A model generated the notes under the pieces. That model did no database searches and was not told the DNA's origin. It was given only the letters and a program-made list of their open reading frames with translations. Both the position numbers and the translations under genes were made by a program. This document shows, one piece after another, positions 1-11,009 of a stretch of DNA of 64,000 nt. How positions within the stretch are numbered: the stretch's first letter is position 1; the number at the start of each line of letters is the position of its first letter. Location: NCBI RefSeq assembly GCF_030503675.1, contig NZ_CP129964.1, positions 1,302,001 to 1,366,000 of the forward strand. Reading direction: 5' to 3'. This DNA comes from Lutimonas zeaxanthinifaciens. Lineage in GTDB: Bacteria; Bacteroidota; Bacteroidia; Flavobacteriales; Flavobacteriaceae.

Positions 1-57
1 TGAATTATATGAATAGATGGCCGGGTTTTGTGAATTTAGGAACGTAAAAAAAGAAAA

Positions 58-771
58 ATGATGAAAAACGTATTTTTAATAATAGTAGGTGTATTGACGT
101 CTTTGGCGGTCTCAGCCCAGTCTGTTATCGGGGCCTGGGAAGCTTATCACACTTCCGAAAGTGGAGAGTCTCTCAGAAGTGTTGTAATTTTTTCGCATGG
201 ATACCAGGTACTGTCAACCTTTAACGCGGAATCTGGAAAATTTATTCATTCTAATGGCGGGTCCTGGAAATTAGTTGGTAATTCAATGACAGAAAAAGTT
301 GAGTTTCATACAGATGATGCTGACAAGGTTGGGATGGAATCCACTTTTCAGGTGATGATTACTGATTCGGTTATGGGAATAGTTGGCGACGATATGAAGT
401 TTAAAAGAATCGATGACGGAGCTCCGGGCAAACTTCAGGGTGCTTGGTTGATGTCAGGCAGAAAAAGAGACGGAGAAATACGCAGCCGTGATACGAATCG
501 GCCCAGAAAAACGATGAAAATTTTGTCTGGAACCAGGTTCCAATGGATTGCTTATAATACGGAAACAAGAGCGTTTATGGGTACAGGAGGAGGTACGTAT
601 ACTACGGTTGATGGCAAGTATACTGAGAATATAGAGTTTTTTTCAAGAGATGACACCCGAGTAGGAGCCAGTTTGGAGTTTGATTACAAGTTGGAAGGGG
701 AAAACTGGCACCATTCAGGTCTATCGAGTAAGGGCAGTCCGATCTATGAAATTTGGAGCCCAAGGGAATAG
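58..771 (+). CDS. Secreted protein with duplicated GxW (lipocalin-like) halves
   Basis: Residues 1-21 form a signal peptide ending at VSAQ, so the product is exported. The mature part is an internal duplication: each half begins with GAW (about residues 25 and 128), continues to a glycine turn (GGSW, GGGTY) and then a parallel motif (EKVEFHTDDADKVG in the first half, ENIEFFSRDDTRVG in the second). This matches proteins labelled only as membrane or secreted protein in Bacteroidota; a lipocalin-like barrel is my inference. No catalytic residues are recognisable. An ATG one codon downstream (61) is an equally good start. The lipoprotein at 5371 has a similar two-half plan. Function unknown. Confidence 0.8.
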   Translation: MMKNVFLIIVGVLTSLAVSAQSVIGAWEAYHTSESGESLRSVVIFSHGYQVLSTFNAESGKFIHSNGGSWKLVGNSMTEKVEFHTDDADKVGMESTFQVMITDSVMGIVGDDMKFKRIDDGAPGKLQGAWLMSGRKRDGEIRSRDTNRPRKTMKILSGTRFQWIAYNTETRAFMGTGGGTYTTVDGKYTENIEFFSRDDTRVGASLEFDYKLEGENWHHSGLSSKGSPIYEIWSPRE

Positions 772-809
772 GGCTGGATACATTTAATCAGGTATAAAGT
801 TGATGAAAT

Positions 810-1373
810 ATGAATTTTGAACAATTCCCGGAAATAAAAACCGAAAGGCTATTGTTACGCAAAATTGAGTTATCGGATTCAGCGGAAATTCTATTTTTAC
901 GTTCAAACGAAATAGTCAATCAATTTATTGAAAGGCCTGAAAGCAGAAAGACGAAGACGCATTCCGATGCCGTCAGGTTCATCAATGAAATCAACGAAGC
1001 TTTTGAAAATGGAGAATCCATTACATGGGGAATAGCTTTAAATAAAAACCCGAAAATTATTGGTACCATATGTTTATGGAATTTTTCAGTGGACCAAAAT
1101 ATTGCAGAGGTAGGTTATGATTTAAATCCTGAGTTCCATGGAATGGGAGTGATGAGCGAGGCTCTAAAAAATGTAATTATATTCGGTTTTAATAGATTGA
1201 ATTTAAGCAGTTTAGAAGCATTTACCGATAGAAGAAATAAAGGTTCGAAGAAGTTGTTGGAGAAAATAGGGTTTCATCGGAATGTTGATCGACTAGATAA
1301 GCATAACACGTTTAATGAGATATTCGAGTTAATAAGACACACTTGGGAGATTCAGAAAATGAATAGCGTATAA
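810..1373 (+). CDS. GNAT N-acetyltransferase, RimJ/RimL-like
   Basis: Predicted cytosolic acetyl-CoA-dependent N-acetyltransferase of the ribosomal-protein alanine acetyltransferase type. The opening block TERLLLRKIELSDS (about residues 11-24) is the usual RimJ/RimL beginning; the central GYDLNPEFHGMGVMSEAL (about 103-120) is the acetyl-CoA pyrophosphate-binding region, and NKGSKKLLEKIGF (about 143-155) is the conserved C-terminal helix. Length of 187 residues is normal. The true substrate cannot be read from sequence; antibiotic, amino acid or protein N-termini are all possible. It sits 38 bp after the preceding secreted protein with no visible terminator. Confidence 0.85.
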   Translation: MNFEQFPEIKTERLLLRKIELSDSAEILFLRSNEIVNQFIERPESRKTKTHSDAVRFINEINEAFENGESITWGIALNKNPKIIGTICLWNFSVDQNIAEVGYDLNPEFHGMGVMSEALKNVIIFGFNRLNLSSLEAFTDRRNKGSKKLLEKIGFHRNVDRLDKHNTFNEIFELIRHTWEIQKMNSV

Positions 1374-1402
1374 AATGAGTTATTATCCCAATTCATAAAT
1401 CC

Positions 1403-2371
1403 ATGAAGATTTTTTTATTTCTCATATACTTTATTGCATTAGCGGCTTTTACAGACGGTCTAAGTCTGGGAAAGCTGAATTATATGGAGTATCATAATAC
1501 CATAAATTATGCGGAACAATTTGTGAGTGATGAGCGGTATGAAGAGGCCTTGATCAAATATGTTGAGGTTTTTAATACCTATGATTTTGTGTTTTTGAGG
1601 GACTATAAGGTGGCCGCTCAACTGGCTTTTTATCTCGACAAAAAAGAGATGGTTGTTGAAATAATTCAGGAGGGATTCCAATCAGGATGGAAGTTGAAAG
1701 ATTTAAAAAAGAATAAGTTTCTAAGCGCGTTGAAAAAGCAACCTGAATGGAAGGAACTGGAAGAATCATATGATCCAATGAATGAAATTTATCTTTCCAA
1801 AATAGATCCAGCGCTGGAATTGAAGGCGCACAACATGTTCAAGAAAGATCAAAAAAAAGCATTGGGGGCCCTTTTCAGGATAGGAGACAAATCACAGATA
1901 GAATATGCGGAAAAGAAATTTGCACCTCATAGCGAAAAACAGATAATCACTCTGTTGGAAATTTTTAATAATGAAGGTTATCCAGGTGAAAAGATCATTG
2001 GCAACGATTTTTGGATATCAACAATTATTAGCCATCATAATTCTATTTCTAAAAATTATTCAAGAAAGGATACCTTGTACCCGCATATTCGGCCCACACT
2101 GAAGAAATTTCTTGAAAAAGGAGAAATATCTCCCTATGAATTTGCTTTGATAGATGACTGGTACATGGCAACCATAGATGATCATTCAGCAGTGGGTTAT
2201 GGATTTATTAAGAATGCAAAAAAATCATCACTTGAAGAAACGAATCAATTACGAAAGAAAATTGGCCTGCGTTCTGTTGAACTTCGGAACACACTAATTG
2301 AGGTTGAATTAAAAACCGGCATGAATTTTTATCTTCCTGATTGGACAGAGGGCGAGATTGAAATTGAATAA
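1403..2371 (+). CDS. Secreted protein, helical repeat region plus DUF6624-like domain
   Basis: A hydrophobic N-terminus (residues 1-20) looks like a signal peptide or anchor. Residues about 30-120 resemble TPR-like helices (NYAEQFVSDERYEEALIKY). The C-terminal third has the spacing of the DUF6624 pattern: GYPGEKIIGND, then a histidine pair (ISHHNS), LYPHI, KGEISPYEFALIDDW and GYGFI. The lipoprotein gene at 15287 carries the same order of elements, so the two appear to share a domain. Function of DUF6624 is not known. The domain assignment is weaker here than at 15287. Confidence 0.6.
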   Translation: MKIFLFLIYFIALAAFTDGLSLGKLNYMEYHNTINYAEQFVSDERYEEALIKYVEVFNTYDFVFLRDYKVAAQLAFYLDKKEMVVEIIQEGFQSGWKLKDLKKNKFLSALKKQPEWKELEESYDPMNEIYLSKIDPALELKAHNMFKKDQKKALGALFRIGDKSQIEYAEKKFAPHSEKQIITLLEIFNNEGYPGEKIIGNDFWISTIISHHNSISKNYSRKDTLYPHIRPTLKKFLEKGEISPYEFALIDDWYMATIDDHSAVGYGFIKNAKKSSLEETNQLRKKIGLRSVELRNTLIEVELKTGMNFYLPDWTEGEIEIE

Positions 2372-2474
2372 ATTATCGTTTTGTTAACATGGTATTTTGA
2401 TGAAAAATTTCTTTTTCAAGTATTTTAGTCTTTATAATTATGAATTCTTGAATTGAAATTTCTATTAATTAGTA

Positions 2475-2482
2475 TATTTTTG
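2475..2482 (+). promoter_or_regulatory. Candidate -7 element upstream of ppc
   Basis: TATTTTTG fits the Bacteroidota -7 consensus TAnnTTTG. A TTG at 2453-2455 lies 19 bp upstream, where the -33 element is expected. Transcription would begin near 2489, leaving a leader of about 110 nt before ppc. The 228-bp gap 2372-2599 holds nothing else I can identify. Confidence 0.45.
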
Positions 2483-2599
2483 CCATTTTGAGGGAAAAGA
2501 GAAGAAAGTTGCTAACACAACTGTTAAATTATGGTATTTTATATCAACAAGAAATCTGAAACTATAGAAAATTAAAAACATCCATTTAAGAATAAATAA

Positions 2600-5314
2600 A
2601 TGACTGAAGAATTATTAGAATACGAAGGACTTGAAAAAATCAAGGTTGATTTTCAATATTTGGTGACCTTGTTTAAAGAGATGCTGATCTCAATTGGTGA
2701 GGAGGATTTGGCAGCTGGTCTGTCTTTTGACGGCGGAGGGGAGCCAGAGAAAATTGATGTGTCCAACGAAAAACTTACCCAGGCGCTAGGTATCTGTTTT
2801 GAGCTTTTGAATCTGGCTGAGGAGAATGCGGCTACACAATACAGAAGAAAATCCGAAACAAAGTTTGGTGTTGAATCCATAAGAGGATCCTGGGGAGAAA
2901 CCTTGCATAAATGGAAAATTGACGGGGTCGATCAAAATGAAATTGCAAAGAAATTAAGAGAGGTGAAGGTCGTGCCCGTATTAACGGCGCATCCAACAGA
3001 AGCAAAACGTCTTACCGTATTGGATATTCACCGGGAGTTATATCTTCTACTTGTAAAAAAGGAAAATCCAAATTGGTCAACATCAGAGCAATACGGACTC
3101 AAACAGGAAATCACAAGTCTCATGGAACGCTGGTGGCGAACGGGAGAGATCTATCTCCAAAAACCACGTCTTGAAGACGAAAGAAACAACCTTATGCATT
3201 ATTTTGAGAACGTGTTCCCTGAGGCTGTAAGATTAACCGATAAGAGGTTGAGCGACGCCTGGGCTGGATTGGAATTTTCTCCGGAACTCTTGCAATGGCC
3301 GGAACATTTTCCGCTAATTCAATTTGGCAGCTGGGTAGGCGGTGATAGGGATGGACATCCTTATGTGACTGCAGAGTTCACTGCCTCAACGCTAAGATTG
3401 CATAGAAATGCGGCGCTTAAAATGCTTCGCAAGCAATTATTTGAATTGGCCGGACGATTGAGTTTTTCAAGTTATCTGGTTTCTATTCCAGATGAATTTC
3501 TGAGTGAAATAGAGAGGAGTGCAAGATTATTTGGAACTGAAGGGCAGAAAGCTCTTGATAGAAATCCTTCGGAGCCTTTGCGTCAGTTTTTAAACTTGTT
3601 GTTGCTTAGACTAGATCATACTATAGAGGGTAATTATTCCCTTGGTGAAGAAAGTTATTTCCGATCGGCTAATGTATTATTATCTGAATTAAGGAAATTG
3701 CGAAAACTTCTTATTGAGCTGAATGCCATTCGAATAGCTAAACAGTGGCTTTTCCCTTTAGAGCGAATGGTAATGAGTTTTGGTTTTCATTTATCAAAGC
3801 TGGATATAAGGCAAAATAGTGCCTATCATGAGAAGGCCATCAGTCAGGTTCTGGCGGCTTCCGGGGCTGAAGATTCAGATTATGCCAGTTGGAGTGAAGA
3901 AAAACGATTAGATTTTATTAACAGAGAATTAAAAAGCAACAGGCCCTTTTTAGTGGTAGGAACATCTTGTGGTACAGAAGCTGATAATGTGCTGGGTTAT
4001 CTTATGGAGGTCAAGGCTTATGTTGATGAATTTGGTTCAGAAGGTATAGGATCTGTTATCGTTAGTATGACAAGGTCTCTTAGCGACTTATTATTGGTTT
4101 TTCTTCTTTTAAGAGAGGTTGGTCTCCAGGATGCACACCTTCCAGTTGTTCCTCTTTTAGAAACAATAGATGACCTGGTTGCCGGTCCGGGGATTCTTTC
4201 TGCTTATTTGCAGCATCCGGTTATTGTAAGGCAGCGTGAGGCAAGTGAAAATTTCACACAGGAGGTGATGCTTGGATACAGTGATAGCAACAAAGACGGC
4301 GGTATCATGACAAGTCGCTGGAATATATATAAAGCAGAAGAAAATCTTACAAAAATAGGGGATGAGTTAGGTGTTAAATTATGTTTTTTCCATGGAAGAG
4401 GAGGAACAATAAGCAGGGGTGGAGGAAAAATACACCGATTTTTAGACAGTATGCCTGCTGGGTCCATGAGCGGACATATTAAGATGACGGTTCAGGGTGA
4501 AACCATAGCCAACCAGTTTGCCAATCGTCTTACGGCTACATATAATCTGGAGATGTTTGTTGCTGGTACAGCCCGTCAGGCCATGATCAATTCAAACGAA
4601 ACCAGAGATGAAAGGTTATATGAAACTATGGACCTTCTGGTGAATCTAGCCCGACAAACCTATCGCAAATTACTGGATCATCCTAATTTTATTGACTTCT
4701 ATACAGGTGCGACACCAATTGATGTTTTGGAACAGAGTAAGATAGGTTCGAGACCGGTACACAGAACAGGACAACGTTCTTTGGATGATCTTCGATCAAT
4801 TCCCTGGGTGTTTAGCTGGAACCAATCTCGATTTAATTTAACCGGTTGGTTTGGAATGGGAACGGCATTAGGTGAATTTAAAAGCCGGTATCCCGATGAT
4901 TTTAAACGCCTGGCGATTTTATCGAAAGACTGGCCATTTCTAAAGTACAGTCTTATTCAGATTGAATCCAACTTGTTAAATTCCGATCGAAAAATTATGA
5001 ACGAGTTTGCTGATTTGGTTGAGGATCAGCGAACACGGGATGAACTTATGGACCTTATTCTAAAGGATTATGACTCATGCCTGACCAAGGTTGAGGAGTT
5101 AATGGGTGATTCCGTAGCGTCAAGAAGAATTTCAAAACTCGAAAACAACAAATTAAGAAACGATGCCTTACAAGTTCTTCACGAGATTCAAATAGATTAT
5201 TTGAAAAAATGGCGTGAGCTGCGTGAAATGGATCAGGAACAAAGTGATCAGTACTTGATGGAGTTGCTGTTACTTGTTAATGTTCTTTCAGGCGGATTAA
5301 AAAGTACGGGCTAA
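2600..5314 (+). CDS. ppc: Phosphoenolpyruvate carboxylase
   Basis: Cytosolic anaplerotic enzyme making oxaloacetate from PEP and bicarbonate. The catalytic landmarks are all visible: LTAHPTEAKR with His131, the GGDRDGHP block (about residues 249-256), LGYSDSNKDGG with Lys565, FHGRGGTISRGGG with His598 and Arg600, and VQGETIANQF. The C-terminus GLKSTG keeps the terminal Thr-Gly typical of PEPC. At 904 residues it is in the range of bacterial enzymes (E. coli about 883). It stands alone, with its own candidate promoter, and feeds the TCA cycle. Confidence 0.97.
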   Translation: MTEELLEYEGLEKIKVDFQYLVTLFKEMLISIGEEDLAAGLSFDGGGEPEKIDVSNEKLTQALGICFELLNLAEENAATQYRRKSETKFGVESIRGSWGETLHKWKIDGVDQNEIAKKLREVKVVPVLTAHPTEAKRLTVLDIHRELYLLLVKKENPNWSTSEQYGLKQEITSLMERWWRTGEIYLQKPRLEDERNNLMHYFENVFPEAVRLTDKRLSDAWAGLEFSPELLQWPEHFPLIQFGSWVGGDRDGHPYVTAEFTASTLRLHRNAALKMLRKQLFELAGRLSFSSYLVSIPDEFLSEIERSARLFGTEGQKALDRNPSEPLRQFLNLLLLRLDHTIEGNYSLGEESYFRSANVLLSELRKLRKLLIELNAIRIAKQWLFPLERMVMSFGFHLSKLDIRQNSAYHEKAISQVLAASGAEDSDYASWSEEKRLDFINRELKSNRPFLVVGTSCGTEADNVLGYLMEVKAYVDEFGSEGIGSVIVSMTRSLSDLLLVFLLLREVGLQDAHLPVVPLLETIDDLVAGPGILSAYLQHPVIVRQREASENFTQEVMLGYSDSNKDGGIMTSRWNIYKAEENLTKIGDELGVKLCFFHGRGGTISRGGGKIHRFLDSMPAGSMSGHIKMTVQGETIANQFANRLTATYNLEMFVAGTARQAMINSNETRDERLYETMDLLVNLARQTYRKLLDHPNFIDFYTGATPIDVLEQSKIGSRPVHRTGQRSLDDLRSIPWVFSWNQSRFNLTGWFGMGTALGEFKSRYPDDFKRLAILSKDWPFLKYSLIQIESNLLNSDRKIMNEFADLVEDQRTRDELMDLILKDYDSCLTKVEELMGDSVASRRISKLENNKLRNDALQVLHEIQIDYLKKWRELREMDQEQSDQYLMELLLLVNVLSGGLKSTG

Positions 5315-5370
5315 TATTTCTCACTGTATTGCTTATTTATACTAAAACCTAAATATATTTCTATTTTATT

Positions 5371-6078
5371 ATGCGTAAAATTATAGTAATGTCTCTTTTT
5401 TTTGTGGCGTTTTTATGTCAGTGTGAAAAGACAGAGAGTATTGAAGGACTATGGATCGTAAAGAATGTTTCAATGGGCGATCAGGAAGTGACACCAAATG
5501 GCCGCTGGACTCGATTTAATTCAGATCAGACACAGGAATCCGGTAATGGCTGGTACAGGCATTCATACGGAAGCTGGGAACTGAACCCAGAAAAGAGCGA
5601 GTTATCCATTGTAAATACAAATGGGTTGAAGGATTCCAATGCTCCATTTAAGGTTAGCATAAATGGGAATGAAATGATATGGGAAAGAACGGAAGAAGGA
5701 CAACCGCTTAGGGTTAAATTGGAGCGTTCTAAGGAACTGCCGAGTATATTGGCTGATGAAGGAATGGGATTATGGAAACTGGAATCTGCCCAGGGAGATG
5801 GTAGTTTTTTTGAGAAATCTACAGGGGAAGACGCAATTGGCATACTTTTTTTGAAATGGGACAGGAGGTTTATGATTGGAACCCAAAAAGGAAGAGTAGA
5901 TGGTGTATATAATGTTCACGGTCACAAACCTGAAATTGAATTGATCCCTTATGGTGAACAATACAACAGAAGTTTCTGGAATATGGAAATCCGGGAAAAT
6001 GTGTTAACTTTAAAATTGTTAAATAGTGATAGCACGGTAACAAGGACCTTCAAGCGGATTTATGAATTTCCACAGTAA
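5371..6078 (+). CDS. Lipoprotein with two GxW-starting halves, unknown function
   Basis: The N-terminus has a lipobox (AFLCQC, Cys at about residue 17) after a short hydrophobic stretch, so it is probably a membrane-anchored lipoprotein. Two halves begin with GLWIVK (about residue 26) and GLWKLE (about 132), each followed by beta-rich sequence with a GSWEL or DGVYNV turn. The plan resembles the protein at 58-771, but sequence identity is low. It begins 56 bp after ppc with no clear terminator between, so read-through from ppc is possible. No enzymatic motif seen. Confidence 0.65.
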   Translation: MRKIIVMSLFFVAFLCQCEKTESIEGLWIVKNVSMGDQEVTPNGRWTRFNSDQTQESGNGWYRHSYGSWELNPEKSELSIVNTNGLKDSNAPFKVSINGNEMIWERTEEGQPLRVKLERSKELPSILADEGMGLWKLESAQGDGSFFEKSTGEDAIGILFLKWDRRFMIGTQKGRVDGVYNVHGHKPEIELIPYGEQYNRSFWNMEIRENVLTLKLLNSDSTVTRTFKRIYEFPQ

Positions 6079-6290
6079 TAAAATAAAATATATTGCTGGT
6101 TCATTTTCTTAGTTGATTAATTATGGATTACTCGAGGGTTTTCTAAATGAGTTTTGCCGGCATTTGCCCTCATTATGTTCACATTCCTGAAATATAAAAC
6201 ACACTTTCGCCAGGTCAAGGATTGCATGAAGCCTTGAAAAATTAAAGGAATGAGAGAAATGACTTAAACTAAACCTTAAAATAGCCAATC

Positions 6291-7178
6291 ATGAAAAAAC
6301 CAACCAAAGAAAATGTGAATCCTGAGATATTCAACCTTTATGACGATTATGCCCATAATAAACTGGAAAGGAGACAATTTATTGAGAAATTATCCCTTTA
6401 CGCTGTTGGAGGGCTTACCGTTTCTTCTTTACTAAGTTTTGTGATGCCCGATTACGAAAATTCTATTACAGTAAAGCAGGATGATCCAAGACTTATTTCT
6501 GATTATGTTATGTATAATTCACCAAAAGGCGGAGGGGAAATTCGCGGACTTTTATCGAAGCCTAAGGAAGCAAAGAAAAAATTACCCGGAATTGTCGTGG
6601 TTCATGAAAACAGGGGTCTTAACCCTTATATTGAAGATGTTGGGAGAAGAGCAGCATTGGAGGGCTTTATTACGATAGCACCGGATGCACTCTGGCCTTT
6701 GGGAGGATATCCTGGAAATGATGATGACGGAAGGGCATTACAACGTAAAAGGGACCGAAACGAGATGCTGGAAGATTTCATAGCAGCCTTCAATTACCTT
6801 GCCTCCCATGAAGATTGTAATGGAAAAATTGGTGTCGTAGGTTTTTGTTTTGGAGGATGGATATCAAACATGATGGCTGTAAAATTACCGAATTTATCTG
6901 CTGCAGTGCCATTTTATGGGGGACAGCCAACGGCTGAAGAAACGTCCAAAATTAAGGCTCCTCTTTTACTTCAATACGCTGGCCTGGACGAAAGAGTAAA
7001 TGCGGGATGGCCTGCTTATGAGGTAGCGCTTAAGGCTAATAATATTGATTACAAGGCGTACATTTATCCCCGTGTTAAACATGGATTCCATAACAATTCT
7101 ACTCCGAGATACGATGAGCCTGCAGCGAATCTGGCCTGGCAACGTACCATGGATTTCTTTAAGGAAAAGCTTCGTTGA
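6291..7178 (+). CDS. Dienelactone hydrolase family protein with Tat-like signal
   Basis: Alpha/beta hydrolase of the dienelactone hydrolase type. After about 20 polar residues comes a twin-arginine motif ERRQFIEKL and a hydrophobic stretch (about 33-49), suggesting Tat export, as in YghX-like relatives. The catalytic set is complete: Cys186 in GFCFGGW, Asp233 in GLDERV and His264 in KHGFHN; Glu in VVHENRGLNP marks the oxyanion region. The cysteine nucleophile favours lactone or ester substrates, but the natural substrate is unknown. The 212-bp region before it (6079-6290) has no gene. Confidence 0.88.
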   Translation: MKKPTKENVNPEIFNLYDDYAHNKLERRQFIEKLSLYAVGGLTVSSLLSFVMPDYENSITVKQDDPRLISDYVMYNSPKGGGEIRGLLSKPKEAKKKLPGIVVVHENRGLNPYIEDVGRRAALEGFITIAPDALWPLGGYPGNDDDGRALQRKRDRNEMLEDFIAAFNYLASHEDCNGKIGVVGFCFGGWISNMMAVKLPNLSAAVPFYGGQPTAEETSKIKAPLLLQYAGLDERVNAGWPAYEVALKANNIDYKAYIYPRVKHGFHNNSTPRYDEPAANLAWQRTMDFFKEKLR

Positions 7179-7301
7179 ATCTGTGGCTAAAAATTTGAAA
7201 TTCTTGTATATCAACAGAATGACAAATTCACCTCATAAATGTTATTGATGAAACGATAAGAAAAATATATCAGATGTTTGCCGATTTATTTAATTAATAG
7301 T

Positions 7302-7312
7302 CGAATTATTCG
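7302..7312. other. 11-bp perfect palindrome upstream of katG
   Basis: CGAATTATTCG is a perfect inverted repeat around a central T in the 286-bp gap 7179-7464, about 150 bp before katG. Peroxide regulators of the PerR/OxyR classes bind dyads in such places, but this short site matches neither consensus well. The gap has no other gene, and I see no convincing TAnnTTTG element in it. Confidence 0.2.
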
Positions 7313-7461
7313 TAATTTTAAGGAGCTTAGCCGACTTCAAATAACGGAATTGCCAGAGTTTATTTTCTACCCGGAATATTCCTCAGGATATACTTCACTT
7401 AGATTCGTATTACAAGTGGGCTGCAACTAAATCGATTTGTTTAAATAATCTAAAACTATAA

Positions 7462-9645
<2,184 letters not shown>

Positions 9646-9662
9646 AGATGATCTCATTTGAA

Positions 9663-10172
9663 ATGAAAATTCTAAAAACTATTTTTTTATTTTTAATAGT
9701 TGGAAATATTTTTGCTCAGTCAAATTGCTTATGCTGCGAAAGCCAGCATAAGCAATTTGATTTTTGGGTGGGAGAATGGGTCGTTAAAGATACATTAGGC
9801 AATAAGGTTGGTGAAAATACGATTTCAAAGATTCAGGAAAATTGTGTCCTTCTTGAAAACTGGAAAGGAGCCCAGGGCGGTACCGGTACGAGTATGAATT
9901 ATTTTGACGGCTCGGATTCAACCTGGAACCAGTTGTGGGTGGATAATAAAGGAAATGTCTTAAAGCTGAAAGGAAAATATGCCTCAGGAAAAATGGTTCT
10001 GAAAAGTGAATTGGCAAAGGGGAAAAAGGTGGATTTGTATTATAATCAGATTACCTGGTCCGAAAACAAAAATGGTACTGTTACTCAGCTTTGGGAAATT
10101 TACGATTCCAATGGAAAACTGTTAAATACGGTATTCAAAGGAATTTATTATCTTAAATTAACAGCCAAATAG
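9663..10172 (+). CDS. Small secreted protein with Cys-rich N-terminus, DUF1579-like
   Basis: I prefer the ATG at 9663, which opens directly into a signal peptide (MKILKTIFLFLIVGNIFAQ); an in-frame ATG at 9648 would add five residues. The mature protein begins with three cysteines (SNCLCCESQ), then QFDFWVGEW, the sequence expected at the start of DUF1579-type beta-rich domains, followed by repeated W-containing strands. Function unknown. It is 17 bp after katG, so it may be co-transcribed. The Cys segment is encoded by a perfect 17-bp inverted repeat (separate entry). Confidence 0.72.
   Translation: MKILKTIFLFLIVGNIFAQSNCLCCESQHKQFDFWVGEWVVKDTLGNKVGENTISKIQENCVLLENWKGAQGGTGTSMNYFDGSDSTWNQLWVDNKGNVLKLKGKYASGKMVLKSELAKGKKVDLYYNQITWSENKNGTVTQLWEIYDSNGKLLNTVFKGIYYLKLTAK
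9720..9760 (+). repeat. 17-bp perfect inverted repeat inside a coding sequence
   Basis: Arms 9720-9736 and 9744-9760 are exact reverse complements (TCAAATTGCTTATGCTG and its complement) around the 7-nt loop CGAAAGC, which can itself tighten to a GAAA tetraloop. The hairpin spans the codons just after the signal peptide cleavage site. No T-tract follows, so it is not an ordinary terminator. Confidence 0.9.
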
Positions 10173-10227
10173 AAAGTAGAATTGAATTTTCGCAATTTGA
10201 TTTTATAAGTTTTGGATAAATACTTTT

Positions 10228-10989
10228 ATGAAGAAAATTTTCATTTTGATCCTTACAGTGAGTTTTTTGATATGCTGTGAGAAAAATAAACCGGAAAGGT
10301 TTGTTGAGATTAAAGGAGCTCGATTACATATCAAAGAATTTGGAGAGGGTAAACCTACCGTATTGTTCGAAAATGGGATGGGTTCCTCAATGGATACCTG
10401 GAAATCAATACCAGATTCAATTTCAAGGGTTTCACGCGTTTTTTTATATGACAGAGCGGGAACAGGGAAATCTGAATTAGCTTCTTCCGAAAGAACGATA
10501 CCAAATATGGTTCATGAACTGATATCATTACTAAAAAAAGAAAATATTTCTCCTCCGTATATTTATGTAGCGCACTCTATGGGAAGTTATCTGGCTCGAT
10601 ATTATGCGCTTCATTATCCTAACGAAATTGCAGCTTTGGTTTTGGTTGATCCATCCCCGGACAGGCTCTATGACGTATATAGCAAGCAGGAATATGATGA
10701 GTTTAAGGAGATTGGAAATAAATCTTTCGCCAATTCATTAGAGGGAGAGCGCCTGGAATGGGAAAATTATCTAGACAACAGAAAGTATGTTCAAGAGGCT
10801 TCTATTTCTGATGACATTCCCATGGTTATAATTTCTGCAACTCAATGGGATTTTTATGATTATCATAGTGAAATAATGAATAAAAATAAGGATTCCAGAC
10901 ACTTTAAAATTGAAGGAGGACATGATATTCATCAAGAGAAACCCGAAAGGATCATTGAGATTATCAAGGGGTTCTTAACTCAGAACTGA
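10228..10989 (+). CDS. Lipoprotein alpha/beta hydrolase
   Basis: Residues 1-17 end in a lipobox-like FLICC, so it is probably a lipoprotein. The alpha/beta hydrolase fold is shown by LFENGMGSSMDTW (oxyanion region, about 46-58), nucleophile Ser117 in AHSMGSYLA, LVDPSPDR (about 148-155) and the C-terminal GGHDIHQEKPE with the catalytic His. Length 253 fits small esterases or proline-iminopeptidase-like hydrolases. The substrate is unknown. The gene is followed after 20 bp by the nitrilase, so the two are likely co-transcribed. Confidence 0.83.
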   Translation: MKKIFILILTVSFLICCEKNKPERFVEIKGARLHIKEFGEGKPTVLFENGMGSSMDTWKSIPDSISRVSRVFLYDRAGTGKSELASSERTIPNMVHELISLLKKENISPPYIYVAHSMGSYLARYYALHYPNEIAALVLVDPSPDRLYDVYSKQEYDEFKEIGNKSFANSLEGERLEWENYLDNRKYVQEASISDDIPMVIISATQWDFYDYHSEIMNKNKDSRHFKIEGGHDIHQEKPERIIEIIKGFLTQN

Positions 10990-11009
10990 ACAATAAAAGA
11001 ATTCGTTTT

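Noticed and set aside
9720-9760. Hairpin considered as a transposon end or terminator
   Set aside because: No transposase, no target duplication, no T-tract; it lies in an intact coding frame.
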